NCBI GenBank assembly: GCA_041695325.1 | Contig: JBGFRC010000027.1 | Location: 8,979-72,978 of the forward strand | Direction of reading: 5' to 3' | From: SURF-13 sp041695325 | GTDB lineage: Bacteria > Pseudomonadota > Gammaproteobacteria > SURF-13 | Length of the DNA: 64,000 bases | Shown here: positions 27,627-37,695 of the stretch, in pieces | Layout: every line of letters starts with the position of its first letter | Position numbering within the stretch: position 1 is the first letter of the stretch | Position numbers and translations under genes: made by a program | Notes under the pieces: generated by a model | What the model saw: the letters and a program-made list of their open reading frames with translations, nothing else | Told to the model about the DNA's origin: nothing | The model's database searches: none

Positions 27627-28843
27627 TGGATGACCGGCTGTTCCTGCGCCTGACCGGAGACGACAGCGCCGTCTGGCTGCGCGTGGAGCGCTCCGGCCTC
27701 ATGCGCGAGGCGCGCCACGGTTTGCTCTCCGAGGCCACGGCGGACGCCGCAGGCCTGCGCGTGATTGTGCTGGCGCCCGCCTGCGAGGTGCTGCTCACCG
27801 AGGCCGCCGTTCCCGCGCCGCCCCGCAAGCAGGCGCAACAGGCCGTTCCTTACATGCTGGAGGAGCAACTGGCCACGGACGTCGAGTCGCTGCATTTCGC
27901 TCTGGGCGAGCGCAGCGCCGAAGGCCATTACGCAACGGCGGTGGTCGCGCGCGCGCGTATGGACGCCTGGCTTACCCGGCTTGAACAGGCGGCCATCGAA
28001 CCCGGCCTGCTGGTGAGCGAGCTGCACGCGCTGCCGTGGCTAGACGGACAGTGGACGCTGCTTTATACCCCGTCCGCCGCCCTGCTGCGCAGCGGCGCGC
28101 GCAGCGGCTTTGCGCTCGACCCGGATAACCTGCACACCTTGCTTAGCGCGGCGCTGATTGAAGCGGGCGAACAGAAACCCGCGGCGCTGCGCGTCATCAA
28201 TTACTCCGCTCACGATCCTGGCTTGCGCGATCTGGCCACAACCTGGGGCTTCGAGTTGCAGGAACAGGCGCGCCATGACGACCCGTTGGCATTGTTCGCG
28301 CAGCACTTCGATGAAACCAACGCCATCAATTTGCTGCAAGGAGACTACAGCCGCACCGGACAACTCGGCAAATTGTGGCGTCCCTGGCGCCTGAGCGCAG
28401 CGCTGCTTGGCGTGTGTCTCGCGTTTCAGGTCGGCGTCATGCTGTTCGACGCGGTGCGCCTTACCCAGCAAAGCCGCCAGCTTAAGGCCGAGGCCGAACA
28501 GGTGCTCCGCGGCGCCTTTCCCGACGCGCGCCTGACCGGCGACCTGCGCCAGTTGATGGAAAGCAAGCTCAAGGAGCTGCGCCGTCAGAGGCAGGGCTCA
28601 GCGTTTCTCGACCTGCTCGCCGGAGCCGCCATGCCGCTCAAACAAAATCCGGACGTCAAGTTGCGCGGCATCAGTTACAAGGAGCAGGTGCTGAATCTCG
28701 ACATCGAGATCAAAGACCTGCAAGCGCTGGACCAGCTCAAGCAGCAGCTCGCCGGAGCGGCGCTGGCGGTGGAAATCCTCTCCGCGCAAACCAGGGAAAA
28801 CCGGGTGGAAAGCCGCTTGCAGGTGCGGAACCAGAAAACATGA
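27626..28843 (+). CDS. gspL: Type II secretion protein GspL
   Basis: Bitopic inner-membrane protein that anchors GspE. An N-terminal cytoplasmic actin-like domain (~1-240; VPAPPRKQAQQAVPYMLEEQ) is followed by a membrane helix (LSAALLGVCLAFQVGVMLF, ~255-275) and a periplasmic ferredoxin-like domain. ATG 27626 overlaps the gspK stop; a TTG three bases earlier would add one residue. 405 aa, standard. Confidence 0.92.
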   Translation: MDDRLFLRLTGDDSAVWLRVERSGLMREARHGLLSEATADAAGLRVIVLAPACEVLLTEAAVPAPPRKQAQQAVPYMLEEQLATDVESLHFALGERSAEGHYATAVVARARMDAWLTRLEQAAIEPGLLVSELHALPWLDGQWTLLYTPSAALLRSGARSGFALDPDNLHTLLSAALIEAGEQKPAALRVINYSAHDPGLRDLATTWGFELQEQARHDDPLALFAQHFDETNAINLLQGDYSRTGQLGKLWRPWRLSAALLGVCLAFQVGVMLFDAVRLTQQSRQLKAEAEQVLRGAFPDARLTGDLRQLMESKLKELRRQRQGSAFLDLLAGAAMPLKQNPDVKLRGISYKEQVLNLDIEIKDLQALDQLKQQLAGAALAVEILSAQTRENRVESRLQVRNQKT

Positions 28844-29325
28844 AACAGTGGCTCGCACAACTGAATCCGCGCGAGCGGCGCGCCGTGCTGACTGGGGCGG
28901 CGGCGCTGGCCGTCATCTTCGTTTATTTTCTGGCCTGGCAGCCGTTTACAAATCACCTAAAGCAATTGCGTTCAAGGGCAGAGACCCAACAGGAGCAGCT
29001 CGCCTGGATGCGCCAGGCGGCGCACGACGCGCAACAGCTGCGCGCAGCCGTGCCCGCCGCCGGACGCTTGCCGCCCGACCAGTCGCTGCTCGGCGTGGCG
29101 GACCAGACCGCCAAGGGCGGCAACCTGGGATCGGCCATGAAGCGCATCGAGCCGGAAGGGCAGCACAGCGCGCGCGTATGGCTGGAGCAGGCCGCGTTCG
29201 ATGACCTGATGCTGTGGCTGCAAAACCTCAAGCGCGATTACGGCGTCCACGCCGCCGACATCGTCATCGAGCGCCAGGAGGCGGCGGGGCGCGTCAACGC
29301 TCGCATCACCCTGGAGAGCGGTTGA
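28840..29325 (+). CDS. gspM: Type II secretion protein GspM
   Basis: Small inner-membrane partner of GspL: one N-terminal membrane helix (AALAVIFVYFLAWQPF, ~22-40), a coiled-coil-prone stretch, and a periplasmic ferredoxin-like domain. 161 aa. ATGA overlap with gspL. It is the last gsp gene seen; gspN and the prepilin peptidase gspO are not in the window. Confidence 0.9.
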   Translation: MKQWLAQLNPRERRAVLTGAAALAVIFVYFLAWQPFTNHLKQLRSRAETQQEQLAWMRQAAHDAQQLRAAVPAAGRLPPDQSLLGVADQTAKGGNLGSAMKRIEPEGQHSARVWLEQAAFDDLMLWLQNLKRDYGVHAADIVIERQEAAGRVNARITLESG

Positions 29326-29339
29326 TCCGTGCGGGCGCG

Positions 29340-29894
29340 ATGGCTGCGCGCAAAAAACCCAACACCCTGCGCACCGCCACGCTGGCCAGGACACGCATCT
29401 TCCATATCGAACAGGTGGATTTGCGCTTTGCCAACGGCGCGGAGGTGAGCTACGAACGTCTGCGCGGTTCGGGGCGCGGCGCGGTGCTGGTCGTGCCGAT
29501 GCAGGATGACGACACCGTGCTCTTGATCCGCGAATACTGCGCGGGCGTGGATCGCTATGAGCTCGCCCTGCCCAAAGGCCGCATGGAACGCGATGAGGCG
29601 ATAGTGGACGCCGCCAACCGCGAGCTCATGGAAGAAACAGGCTATGGCGCGCGCAAGCTCACGCACCTTACCACCTGGACCGTGGCGCCGAATTACCTGA
29701 ACCACACCATCCACATCGTGCTGGCGCAGGATTTATATCCACAACGCCGGGCGGGCGACGAACCGGAGGAAATCGAAGTGGTGCCGTGGAAACTGTCGAA
29801 TCTTCCCGCGCTCTTAACGCGCGCCGACGTCACCGAAGCGCGCAGCATCGCGGCCCTATTCATGGCGCGCGAGCTGTTAGCAGCAAGGTCTTAA
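29340..29894 (+). CDS. nudE: Nudix hydrolase, NudE-like (ADP-compounds hydrolase)
   Basis: Hydrolyses ADP-containing nucleotides such as ADP-ribose and related dinucleotides. A full Nudix box is present at ~80-102: G(x5)E(x7)REL-MEETG within GRMERDEAIVDAANREL and the residues after it. 184 aa, close to E. coli NudE (186). Start ATG 29340 follows the gspM stop by 14 bp; an in-frame upstream extension overlaps gspM and is unlikely. nudE behind a gsp operon is a familiar arrangement. Confidence 0.87.
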   Translation: MAARKKPNTLRTATLARTRIFHIEQVDLRFANGAEVSYERLRGSGRGAVLVVPMQDDDTVLLIREYCAGVDRYELALPKGRMERDEAIVDAANRELMEETGYGARKLTHLTTWTVAPNYLNHTIHIVLAQDLYPQRRAGDEPEEIEVVPWKLSNLPALLTRADVTEARSIAALFMARELLAARS

Positions 29895-29905
29895 TCCAAC
29901 GGGCG

Positions 29906-30601
29906 TTACCACGGCAGCTCCCGGCCGTCATAGGCGATGAAACGCCCGCTGTCTTTCAGTTTAAATTTGTCCATGACCGCGCGCATGCCGCGAACGCTGG
30001 TCTCGGTGCTGATCTCCGCGTTGGGACCACCCATGTCGGTCTTGACCCAGCCGGGATGCAGTATCAGCACGCCGATCTTGCGCGGCTTCAAGTCCACGGC
30101 GAGACTCACCATCACCGCGTTCAGCGCCGCCTTGCTGGAGCGGTACAAGTAACTCCCGCCGCTGCCGTTGTCCGCCATGCTGCCCATCAGACTGGAGAGC
30201 GCCGCGATCAGCTTCTTCTCGCCGCGCGCCACGTTGTCCAGAAACACCTCCGCCATCTTCGCCGCCGCCAGGGTGTTGATGCGGAAACTTTTCCCCCACG
30301 CCTCATAATTAAGCGTGCCCAGGCTTTCGTCGCTGTCACCCGCATACACGCCCGCGTTATTAAGCAGGATGTCTATCGGCGCACCGTGCAGCTCCTTCCC
30401 CAGCGCGTCAATCTGCTTGTGATCCGCCACGTCGAGCGCGTGCAGCGATATATTTTTGTGCTTCTCCGCCAACTGCTGCAACGCGCGCGCCTTGTCCGGC
30501 TGTCTGCAACAGGCATACACGCGCCACCCCTCCTGCGCATATTGGCGCACGAATTCCAAGCCTATACCGCGATTGGTTCCGGTGATAAGTATGGTCGGCA
30601 T
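29906..30601 (-). CDS. Short-chain dehydrogenase/reductase
   Basis: NAD(P)-dependent oxidoreductase of the SDR family. The cofactor motif TGTNRGIG is at residues ~7-14, NNAG (LLNNAGVYAG) at ~85, and the catalytic YxxxK as YRSSK near residue 150, with a Ser in LSSLMGS. 231 aa from the ATG giving MPTILITG; an ATG 18 bp upstream is possible. Substrate unknown. Convergent with nudE. Confidence 0.85.
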   Translation of the reverse strand: MPTILITGTNRGIGLEFVRQYAQEGWRVYACCRQPDKARALQQLAEKHKNISLHALDVADHKQIDALGKELHGAPIDILLNNAGVYAGDSDESLGTLNYEAWGKSFRINTLAAAKMAEVFLDNVARGEKKLIAALSSLMGSMADNGSGGSYLYRSSKAALNAVMVSLAVDLKPRKIGVLILHPGWVKTDMGGPNAEISTETSVRGMRAVMDKFKLKDSGRFIAYDGRELPW

Positions 30602-30710
30602 AATGTGGCGCTCTTGCAAAAGAGGTCTATAGTTTTACCAAACATGATGGTGGAGAACAAGGCGGGGACAATCCCCTCCGGGTTTATGGATCACCGGAAA
30701 TATCACAGAA

Positions 30711-33324
30711 TCATAGGGCAAGCTTGTGACGAATCTGCCCCACAATCCCTAAGCTCTCCCTTTCCTTTTCTGCCATGAGAAACAACCCCTTCCCTTTGCT
30801 GCGCGCTTCCCAGAGGGCTCCTATATTGTCTTTCTGCTTGGTGTCTGGATCGTTGATGAGGTGAGCGCCCTTATATTCGACAACAAAGACGCGCCCGTCG
30901 TTCAACAATGCGACGAAGTCCGGATAGAACCAGCCTGAAGCCAGCGGCAACCGGAAGGCTGAGTGGGGGCGGCCTGAAAGATCATTCCGTACCCAGAAAT
31001 GTACATCAGGGTTCATGTCGAGCGCCCGCGCGCACTCGAATTCCTCACCCTCATCCTTCAGTTCGCCGACACGATCCGCGCCGTAATAGTGTTTTGCAAA
31101 GCGGAAACTACCACGATAGAACCACTTGGCCGGGTAACGATCGGGCGGTAAATCGAACGCGAAATCGAAACTGACCTCCGTGGGCGCATCGTTCGCAAAC
31201 AGCACATTCTGGTAGGCGCTTGTTTCGGCCGCTTTGCGGTATCCGGCAATTTTCGCCGTGACGGCCTTGGCGAGCCGGTATTTGGCGAACACCAGCGCCC
31301 CAAGCGGAACCTCGCGGTCAAGCTGGTCGGCGACGACGCGGCGCACGAATTCCAGCATCTCCGTCTGGCCGATATCCGGCTGGCGGCATTGGCGGTCGAG
31401 CCAGCGCGCCAATACTTTTTCGTCCCACGCGGCATCGAGTCCGCGCAGCTCGGGTTGTCGCACCGAGGCGGAGACGTGACCGTAGGTGATGTGGTCCTTG
31501 TCCACGTCGAACTCAAAGCTCTGGTAGCCCTCCACCGGCTTGAATTCGTCGGGAGTGAGTGTGGCTTTATTATCGGGCAGCTTCCAGCCGCCAAGGTCGA
31601 GGAACAGATCGGGTTCGGCCAGTTGTAGTTCGCCCTGCACGCGCAGGCACAGGGCCGGCACCGCGAACCTCTCGCCACGCGAGGCCGGACATCCAAGCCG
31701 CGCCGCCTGATGGCGCTGGAACACGAGCTGTTTGCGGACCTGTTCCTGCTCGCCCGGCGACACCAGCGTCAGCACGACGTTTTCGTCCTGTTCGCTGAGC
31801 GGCTTGCTCACCGTGACGACGGCGCTGCCGTCCGGTGTGGATTCGACGTTGAGCTGTTCGCGCACCGGCGCCGGGAGTGCCGCGACCGCTTGCGCGGACG
31901 GCACATGAATGGTTACGGTCGCGGGCGCAGGGGCCATCGCACCGCCTTCCTGCAAGTCGAGGCCCGGCGTCTCGATGTTGTCCTCGGCCTCCTCCGCCTC
32001 GAAGCCCATGTCCACGAGCCGGTCCTTCAGGTTCACGGCGGCGTTGATGAAGTCCGGCTCGCATACGTGCGCGTAGGCGCAGTTCAGTTCCTCTACGCTC
32101 CGCCGCCGCGCGTAGGGCATGCGCAGCACGCGCCCCAGCAGTTGCTCCACGTCGGTCGCGGAGCGGATGTTGGCCACCGAGCAGAACACGTAGGCGAAGG
32201 AGCAGTCCCAGCCTTCCTTGAGCGCCTGCACAGTGATGACGTATTCGATCGGACACTTGGGGTCGAACAAGTCTATGCCATCCAGTTCGCGCTGGTCGCC
32301 GGTGACGACAGCGATTTTTTCAGCGGAAATCTGTTCGTTATCAATCAAGTGCTGGCGCAGCGCCTTGGCGTGAACTTCCTGGTCCTGATTTTGCGCCTGA
32401 AACAGAATAATCGGGCGAATGAACGGCGTTTCATTTCGTGCTGCCTCCGCCAGCCGGCGCCGTTCAGCCAACGCACCCGACACCGCCGCTTGCCAGCTCG
32501 TGTGCGCGGTAAGCACGATCGGCAGCTTGATCATCTCCTCGCTCTTGAGCGCCGAGGCCGACACCGAGAACAGTACGTTGCTCTGCGGTTTGGGCGTGGC
32601 GGTGAACTCGACGATGCAGGCGGGATTGAGGCGCTCGTGCATGGTGTGCGTGAGCCCGGTCACGGCGTTGTGCGCCTCGTCCACGATCATGAGCGGCCGG
32701 TGCAGGTGCAGCAGGTTGGCGAAGGAATACTTCGGCTGTCCCTGCTCGTCGCGCTCCAGCCCGGCGGGGAAATTCTTGAGCGCGGAGAAGTGCGGCTCCA
32801 ATGCCTCGTGGTGGTCGTACACCTTGCGGCCTTCGGTTCTTTCCACGCGCAGCGTCTGGATGGTGCCGACAATGACGCAGGCCGCGTCGCGCATGTCGGT
32901 CGGGCGGATGTTCGGGAATTCCTCGATGTCGAATACCCGCACCCGGGCCCTCGAAGGCGTCATCCAGCACCCGCCGGTAGGCGTGGCGCGGACTCTTGAG
33001 GGCCTCCACCGTCTGGGTACGGATAGTGTTCGAGGGCACGAGCCACAGCGCCACCGGAAAGTCGCGTTCGAGAAAGCTCTCAGCGACGAGCTTCACACTG
33101 TACGCGCCGAGAATAGTCTTGCCGCCACCGGTCGGCAGGCGCAGGCAGGCATAGGGCACCTCCGGCATCGCGGCGAGCGGGCGGTATTTACCCTGGTAAC
33201 GCCCGAGGCTCAAGTCCTTCGTGACTTCCTCGAAGCTCGCCATGGCGTCGTTGGTCTCGCGCACGCGTTCAAGAAAGCGCCTGAGCACCGCCAATGCCTC
33301 GCGTTGATAGCCCTTGAGTTCCAT
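30711..33324 (-). CDS. res: Type III restriction enzyme Res subunit, interrupted by a single-base frameshift
   Basis: ATP-dependent restriction subunit. The N-terminal frame (33324 to about 32945) has MELKGYQREAL and Walker A LPTGGGKT; the remaining frame carries DEAHN, SF2 helicase motifs (GWDCSFAYVFCSVANI, QLLGRVLRMPYA) and a C-terminal PD-(D/E)xK nuclease (FYPDFVALLNDGR then VVEYKG). The frames join if one base is removed in the acccgggccc stretch at 32941-32950, giving FEGRVRVFDIEEF. Full length would be ~870 aa. Its ATG overlaps the mod stop. It may be inactive, phase-variable, or mis-sequenced. Confidence 0.85.
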
Positions 33325-34845
33325 CAGCGTGCCCGAATGTCGTAGGGGGTCTGTTTGAAGGTCACGCGCAGGCCGCGCAGCCGCTCGGGCGAAAGCCGCG
33401 TCGCCTCGCCGTAAATTACCCACGGCCCGGCGTGGTTCTTCGATCCTCGCTTCAGACGTTCGAGGAGATGCTTGGTAAGCACGTTGCCGCCGTTCACGCT
33501 CTTGTCGCCGAGCACGCCGTTGTAGAGCAGGCCGTAGGCCGTGCCCTCGTGAACGCCGAGAAACGGTTTCTTCGGGCTGCCTTCCAGCGGCCGGCCGGTT
33601 TCGGTGAACCACACGTGCGCCGCGAGCGCCGCGAACTTCACCTTCGGGTTGATGCGTCCGTCCTCGTCGAACACCGCCTCGCCGAGACGGTAGAAGCGGA
33701 ACCCGCCGCCGCCTTTCCAGTTCACCGCTTCAGAAATGCCGCCTTGTTCGCCCTCAATGACCTTCTTCAGGCGCGGCGCACAGTGGGTGACCGCGTGCTC
33801 GCCAAGCTCGATGCCGATGTAGCGGCGCCCCATTTTGTGGGCGACGGCACAGGTGGTGCCAGAACCAAGAAAGGAGTCCATGACCAGATCACCCGGATTG
33901 GTTGCGATATCCAAGACTCTGCGAATCAATCGCTCAGGTTTTGAGCGTATCAAACGCATCGCTTGCACCGAAAAGCTGGTTGATCTCCTTCTTGGCTTCT
34001 TGATTGTGTCCGACATCACCATTTTCCCACCATGACCATGAACTGATGCCGGTACTTTCAGAAAGATAGGTTTTTACACGTGGTCTTGATTTTCCATCTC
34101 TTCCAAACCACATGCGGCCTTCTGCACAAAGGCGTTTGTACTCAGTTTCAATGTTTGCCCAACATCTTCCTGGCGGAGGCTCGTATTCGAGCCCACCCGA
34201 AGTTATCAGTTTGTACATTTGATTTGGTCGCCACCCCTGAGCCGTAAAATCTGTCGAAACCCACGGGCCTCTCGGATCGTTATCGGGATTTTTGTAGTTT
34301 TTCGCCTGATCCTCGGATAGGCCGAGCTTGTTCAACCGCAGATGATCCGCCGATTTAGAGAATACCAAAATGTGATCATGAGCTGGCCCAAGATCGATTC
34401 TTGCGTCAGGCGACGTACGTTTTTGCCAGATTACGTTTGCGACAAAGCTTGTCCTTCCAAATACCTCATCCAAAATCACTTTGAGATAATGCGCTTCATT
34501 GTCATCAATCGAAACCCAGATACTCCCATCCTCGCTCAGTAGCTCGCGCAGCAATTCCAGCCGCAGATAAATCATCGCCAGCCACAGCGAGTGTTCTAGA
34601 CTGTCGTCGTAGTGCTCGAACGCCGAGCGGGTGTTGTACGGCGGGTCTATGTAGATGCACTTCACGCGCCCGGCATAGTAGGGCAGCAGCGCCTTCAAGG
34701 CTTCGAGGTTGTCGCCCTGAATGAGCATGTTGGGGCTGTGCGGATCGCCGGCGCCGAGTTCCGGCGCGGGTTCGAGCAGACGATGGGGCGCGACCTTGGC
34801 CTTCTTGATGTCCTCGTCACGTGTGAGCCACTGGAGCCAAGGCAT
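33324..34845 (-). CDS. mod: Type III DNA methyltransferase Mod subunit, interrupted by a single-base frameshift
   Basis: Beta-class DNA methyltransferase and specificity subunit. The 5' frame (34845-33934) carries NMLIQGDNLEALKAL and the catalytic YIDPPYNT; the 3' frame carries the SAM motif DSFLGSGTT. They meet at a run of four A on the coding strand (33939-33942): three A would give DTLKPERLIRRVL, which is the conserved linkage of this family. Full length ~507 aa. It lies upstream of res with a 4-bp overlap. Phase variation at mod genes is known, but a four-base run is short for that. Confidence 0.86.
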
Positions 34846-34967
34846 GAGTCAGGAATCCCGTGATGTCGTTTTCTTGTGCCGCCGCTTTTTGTGTCCAGAC
34901 AGCGCCAGCAATACCATACCGGCCCGGTTCTTTGTGATTTGATTTGTGTCGGCTGAGTGTAACATCA

Positions 34968-35426
34968 TCAACCAGCATCAAGCGCGGATAGAATGCCGGT
35001 TTTCTGTTTTGTTGAGAGGGTCTTTGCAAACTTGACGGCAGCGATAATTTGCTCACGAACCTGTGCGCTGATGTCATCCTTCAGTCTACTGATGTCTCGC
35101 TCTATCTGCTCGTAAACATCATGCAATGCGATTCCTTTCGCCTCCGTGCAATCAATGAAGGAGTGATGCTTGAGAAACGCATGCTCTTCGTGCCCGATTT
35201 CAACCTGACATTGGAACAACCACTCCCGCTGGCGGATAAACTCGCTTACCTTGGAGTTAATGACGAAGAACAATGGCTCGGGTTCGATTCTGACGAGAAC
35301 CAGAAACTTGTCCTTCGGCTTGGGCTTGGTGAAATCGCAGTAAAGCAATATCACTCGGCCGGGTGTCAGACGTGCGTGAATATATTTGCGCCGCTCCTCT
35401 GGCGGAAGCTTGTCCCAGATCGGCAC
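34968..35426 (-). CDS. Candidate toxin paired with a Panacea-domain antitoxin
   Basis: 152-residue protein without a family I can assign firmly. The segment LTPGRVILLYCDFTKPKPKD then KFLVLVRI resembles the opening strands of PemK/MazF-type toxins, and the C-terminal ~50 residues are helical (DDISAQVREQIIAAVKFAKT). It starts 6 bp after the upstream Panacea-like gene, so the two are co-transcribed. Context suggests the toxin of a PanA-type system (inference). Located just upstream of the type III R-M genes, on the same strand. Confidence 0.6.
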   Translation of the reverse strand: MPIWDKLPPEERRKYIHARLTPGRVILLYCDFTKPKPKDKFLVLVRIEPEPLFFVINSKVSEFIRQREWLFQCQVEIGHEEHAFLKHHSFIDCTEAKGIALHDVYEQIERDISRLKDDISAQVREQIIAAVKFAKTLSTKQKTGILSALDAG

Positions 35427-35432
35427 GCCGGC

Positions 35433-35996
35433 TTAATCGGGGTGGGGGTTGACGAGATATTCCAGTAAATGCTTGGCGTCGGGCAAGGTGGCGACGATCT
35501 GCTCCACCTCGATGAACTCATTTTCGTCAGCGGCTTGCCAAGCCTTGTCGTGGCTGATGTCCGTAAGTTTCTTGAAAGGCATCTTGCCGTACTTGGCGAT
35601 GGCCACATCCAGGCATTCCTTTTCCGATTCGCTCAGTGTGTCGAGATCGGCCTCTTTCAGCGGCACCACTTTCTTTCCGTCTTCAACCTTGAAAGATTCC
35701 GCGGCGTGCGGGACGGGACACGGTAAACCGTCACCACGCACATGCTTCATGATGTCATACGTTCCGCTGGGCACCGGCCCGTGCTTCATGGCGACATAGC
35801 TGTCACCGCAAATGAAGCGGCCATATTTCGCCAGATGATCCCGGTCGGCGAAGTAAAGAATTTTTGAAATCCGGTGAAAACCCGGATCGGCGACCCGTTT
35901 GGCAATGTAGAGAATGACATCTACTGCTTTTTCGGCATCGAAATGGAACTTGATTCGCGAAGGCCAACAAACTTCAGATCTGGCGACCTGTGGCAT
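35433..35996 (-). CDS. Panacea (DUF4065/SocA-like) domain protein, candidate antitoxin
   Basis: 187 aa. The central region KAVDVILYIAKRV, ISKILYFADRDHLAKYG, VAMKHGPVPSGTYDI and a C-terminal LTDISHDKAWQAA match the Panacea/SocA pattern. In characterised systems this domain is the antitoxin and is paired with very varied toxins. It is the first gene of a two-gene unit. ATG 35996 has aaggt a few bases upstream. The first ~14 residues are not conserved. Confidence 0.75.
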   Translation of the reverse strand: MPQVARSEVCWPSRIKFHFDAEKAVDVILYIAKRVADPGFHRISKILYFADRDHLAKYGRFICGDSYVAMKHGPVPSGTYDIMKHVRGDGLPCPVPHAAESFKVEDGKKVVPLKEADLDTLSESEKECLDVAIAKYGKMPFKKLTDISHDKAWQAADENEFIEVEQIVATLPDAKHLLEYLVNPHPD

Positions 35997-36103
35997 ACCT
36001 TGGTTCCCCTTTAAGCTGGATTATGGCTTAGCCCGCAACTCATAGTTGACATACAATTAATAATTCTAACCCCAGCAAACTCGGAATACCACTTCCAGAT
36101 GAG

Positions 36104-36149
36104 TGGTGGCCAGGGACGGAATCGAACCGCCGACACGGGGATTTTCAGT
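36104..36149. repeat. attL: 46-bp tRNA-Phe 3' fragment
   Basis: Identical to 52378-52423 over 46 bp, from the CCA end through the T arm and variable loop into the anticodon loop. Flanking bases differ on both sides. There is no 5' half, so it is not a functional tRNA. Confidence 0.93.
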
Positions 36150-36321
36150 TCGAGAATAACACAGAAAAGTTATATAAATCAATCAGTTTATTAGAGTAAA
36201 CAACAGAACGGTGCAGTACTGTATAATCAATACGTTAGCGTAATTTGTGGGTGATTGCAAAAACTGACGACTGCACCGCCAGTGCACCGAAAAATAAATC
36301 AACAACAACGGAGAAAACATC
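36150..36321. other. Left end of the element, non-coding
   Basis: 172 bp, AT-rich compared with its surroundings, before the Pmp3-like gene. Contains several short repeats (actgcaccg / cagtgcaccg near 36280-36297) that might be integrase arm sites or a promoter. No gene seen. Confidence 0.4.
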
Positions 36322-36522
36322 ATGCGACTGCTGCTCGCCATCTTCATGCCTTGGCTACAGTTCTTCACCATCGGAAGGCCTTTTGCCGGTTTCTTCTGCC
36401 TACTCCTACAGCTGACCCTGATTGGCTGGATACCGGCTATGATTTGGTCAGTGTACTCGCTGAGTCAATACAAGGCTGACAAAAAAATTGAGAAAGCTTT
36501 GGCAGCGAAACAAATGGGTTAA
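36322..36522 (+). CDS. Pmp3/YqaE-family small membrane protein
   Basis: 66 residues. The first hydrophobic segment (LLLAIFMPWLQFFTI) is followed by GRPFAGFFCLLLQLTLIGWI and PAMIWSVYSL, the two-helix layout of the Pmp3/UPF0057 family, with a charged tail (KADKKIEKALAAKQ). Family members affect membrane potential and salt tolerance in other organisms. A cggag Shine-Dalgarno lies upstream of ATG. First gene inside the element's left end. Confidence 0.8.
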   Translation: MRLLLAIFMPWLQFFTIGRPFAGFFCLLLQLTLIGWIPAMIWSVYSLSQYKADKKIEKALAAKQMG

Positions 36523-36579
36523 ACGCATATCCATGCGTATGCCCACCGCCGCCCCGCCAGTCTACTGGGAGAACTGAAT

Positions 36580-37695
36580 GTGCGCCTGGCTACTTTCAAC
36601 GTTGAGAACATGTTCCAACGCGCCAAGGCCCTGAACCATGCGTCTTGGGCCGAAGGGAAACCGATCCTCGAAGACTTCAGCCGGCTGAATACGCTGATTC
36701 AGGCAAACGCCTACACCGGCAAGATCAAGTCCGAACTGCTCAAGATCATCGGCCGTCACCGTGGGCTCGCCACCCAGGGTGAAAGCAAATTCATCCGTCT
36801 TCGTGACATCCGCGGAAAACTCCTCTACCGCCCCAAGCAGGGGCCTGTGCAAATCAAGGCAGAGGGCCGGACCGACTGGATCGGCTGGTTCGAGCTGACG
36901 AAGGAACCGGTCAAAGAAACCGCCACCGAGAACACCGCCCGCATCATCGGCCTGCTCAATCCCGACGTGCTGTGCGTCGTCGAGGCTGAGGACAGAATCG
37001 GCCTGAAGAGATTTAATGAGGACGTCTTGGCCAAGGTAGAGGCGAAGCCCTTCGACCACGTCATGCTCATAGACGGAAACGATGACCGGGGCATAGACGT
37101 TGGGATCATGACCCGGGCCGGGTATGACATCACGAGAATGCGCAGCCACGTGGATGACACGGATGAAAAAGGGACTATCTTCGACCGTGACTGCGCCGAA
37201 TACGAGGTTACAACCGCTCAAGGAGCCGCCCTGCTCCTCCTGGTAAACCACTTCAAGTCCAAGGGATACGGTTCCTTTGCCGAGTCCGCGGCAAAGCGCC
37301 TGCGCCAGGCGGAAAGAGTCAGACAAATCTATGATGAACGCATTGCCGAAGGCTATGAGTACATCGCCGTGATAGGCGACTTGAACGAGACCCCGGATGA
37401 AACGCCGCTCGACCCCTTGCTGCGTAACGGCTCCGACCTGCAAGACATCATGAACCACCCAAACTTTGCCGGAGACGGCCGGCCCGGAACCCACGGGAAC
37501 GGGAACAAGTCTGGCAAGCTCGACTACATCCTGATGTCTCCCAAACTTGCGGGGAAGGCCACCGCTGGCGGCATCGAACGCCGTGGCGTATGGGGCGGGA
37601 AGAACGGCACCCTGTTCCCTCACCTGCCAACCATCCAGGAAGAAACGGATGCGGCCTCCGATCATGCTGCCCTATGGGCTGAGGTGGATATCTAG
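36580..37695 (+). CDS. Endonuclease/exonuclease/phosphatase-family protein
   Basis: 371-residue metal-dependent phosphohydrolase of the EEP superfamily. Motifs in order: LATFNVENMF, DVLCVVEAED (metal-binding Glu), RGIDVGIMT, NHFKSKG, VIGDLNETPDETP (catalytic Asp/Asn), KLDYILMSP and SDHAALWAEV (catalytic His at the C-terminus). No signal peptide, so it is probably cytoplasmic. Start is GTG 36580, the only start before the conserved LATFNVEN. Substrate could be DNA or a phosphate ester. Probable accessory cargo of the element. Confidence 0.82.
   Translation: MRLATFNVENMFQRAKALNHASWAEGKPILEDFSRLNTLIQANAYTGKIKSELLKIIGRHRGLATQGESKFIRLRDIRGKLLYRPKQGPVQIKAEGRTDWIGWFELTKEPVKETATENTARIIGLLNPDVLCVVEAEDRIGLKRFNEDVLAKVEAKPFDHVMLIDGNDDRGIDVGIMTRAGYDITRMRSHVDDTDEKGTIFDRDCAEYEVTTAQGAALLLLVNHFKSKGYGSFAESAAKRLRQAERVRQIYDERIAEGYEYIAVIGDLNETPDETPLDPLLRNGSDLQDIMNHPNFAGDGRPGTHGNGNKSGKLDYILMSPKLAGKATAGGIERRGVWGGKNGTLFPHLPTIQEETDAASDHAALWAEVDI

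Noticed and set aside
31710..32999. 429-codon plus-strand frame
   Set aside because: Lies opposite the restriction subunit, whose helicase motifs are clear; the shadow has no motif.
36104..36149. Second tRNA-Phe
   Set aside because: Only the 3' 46 bases are present; no acceptor 5' strand or D arm. It is the attachment-site copy.
36562..37665. 367-codon minus-strand frame
   Set aside because: Antisense to the EEP-family gene, which has all catalytic motifs.
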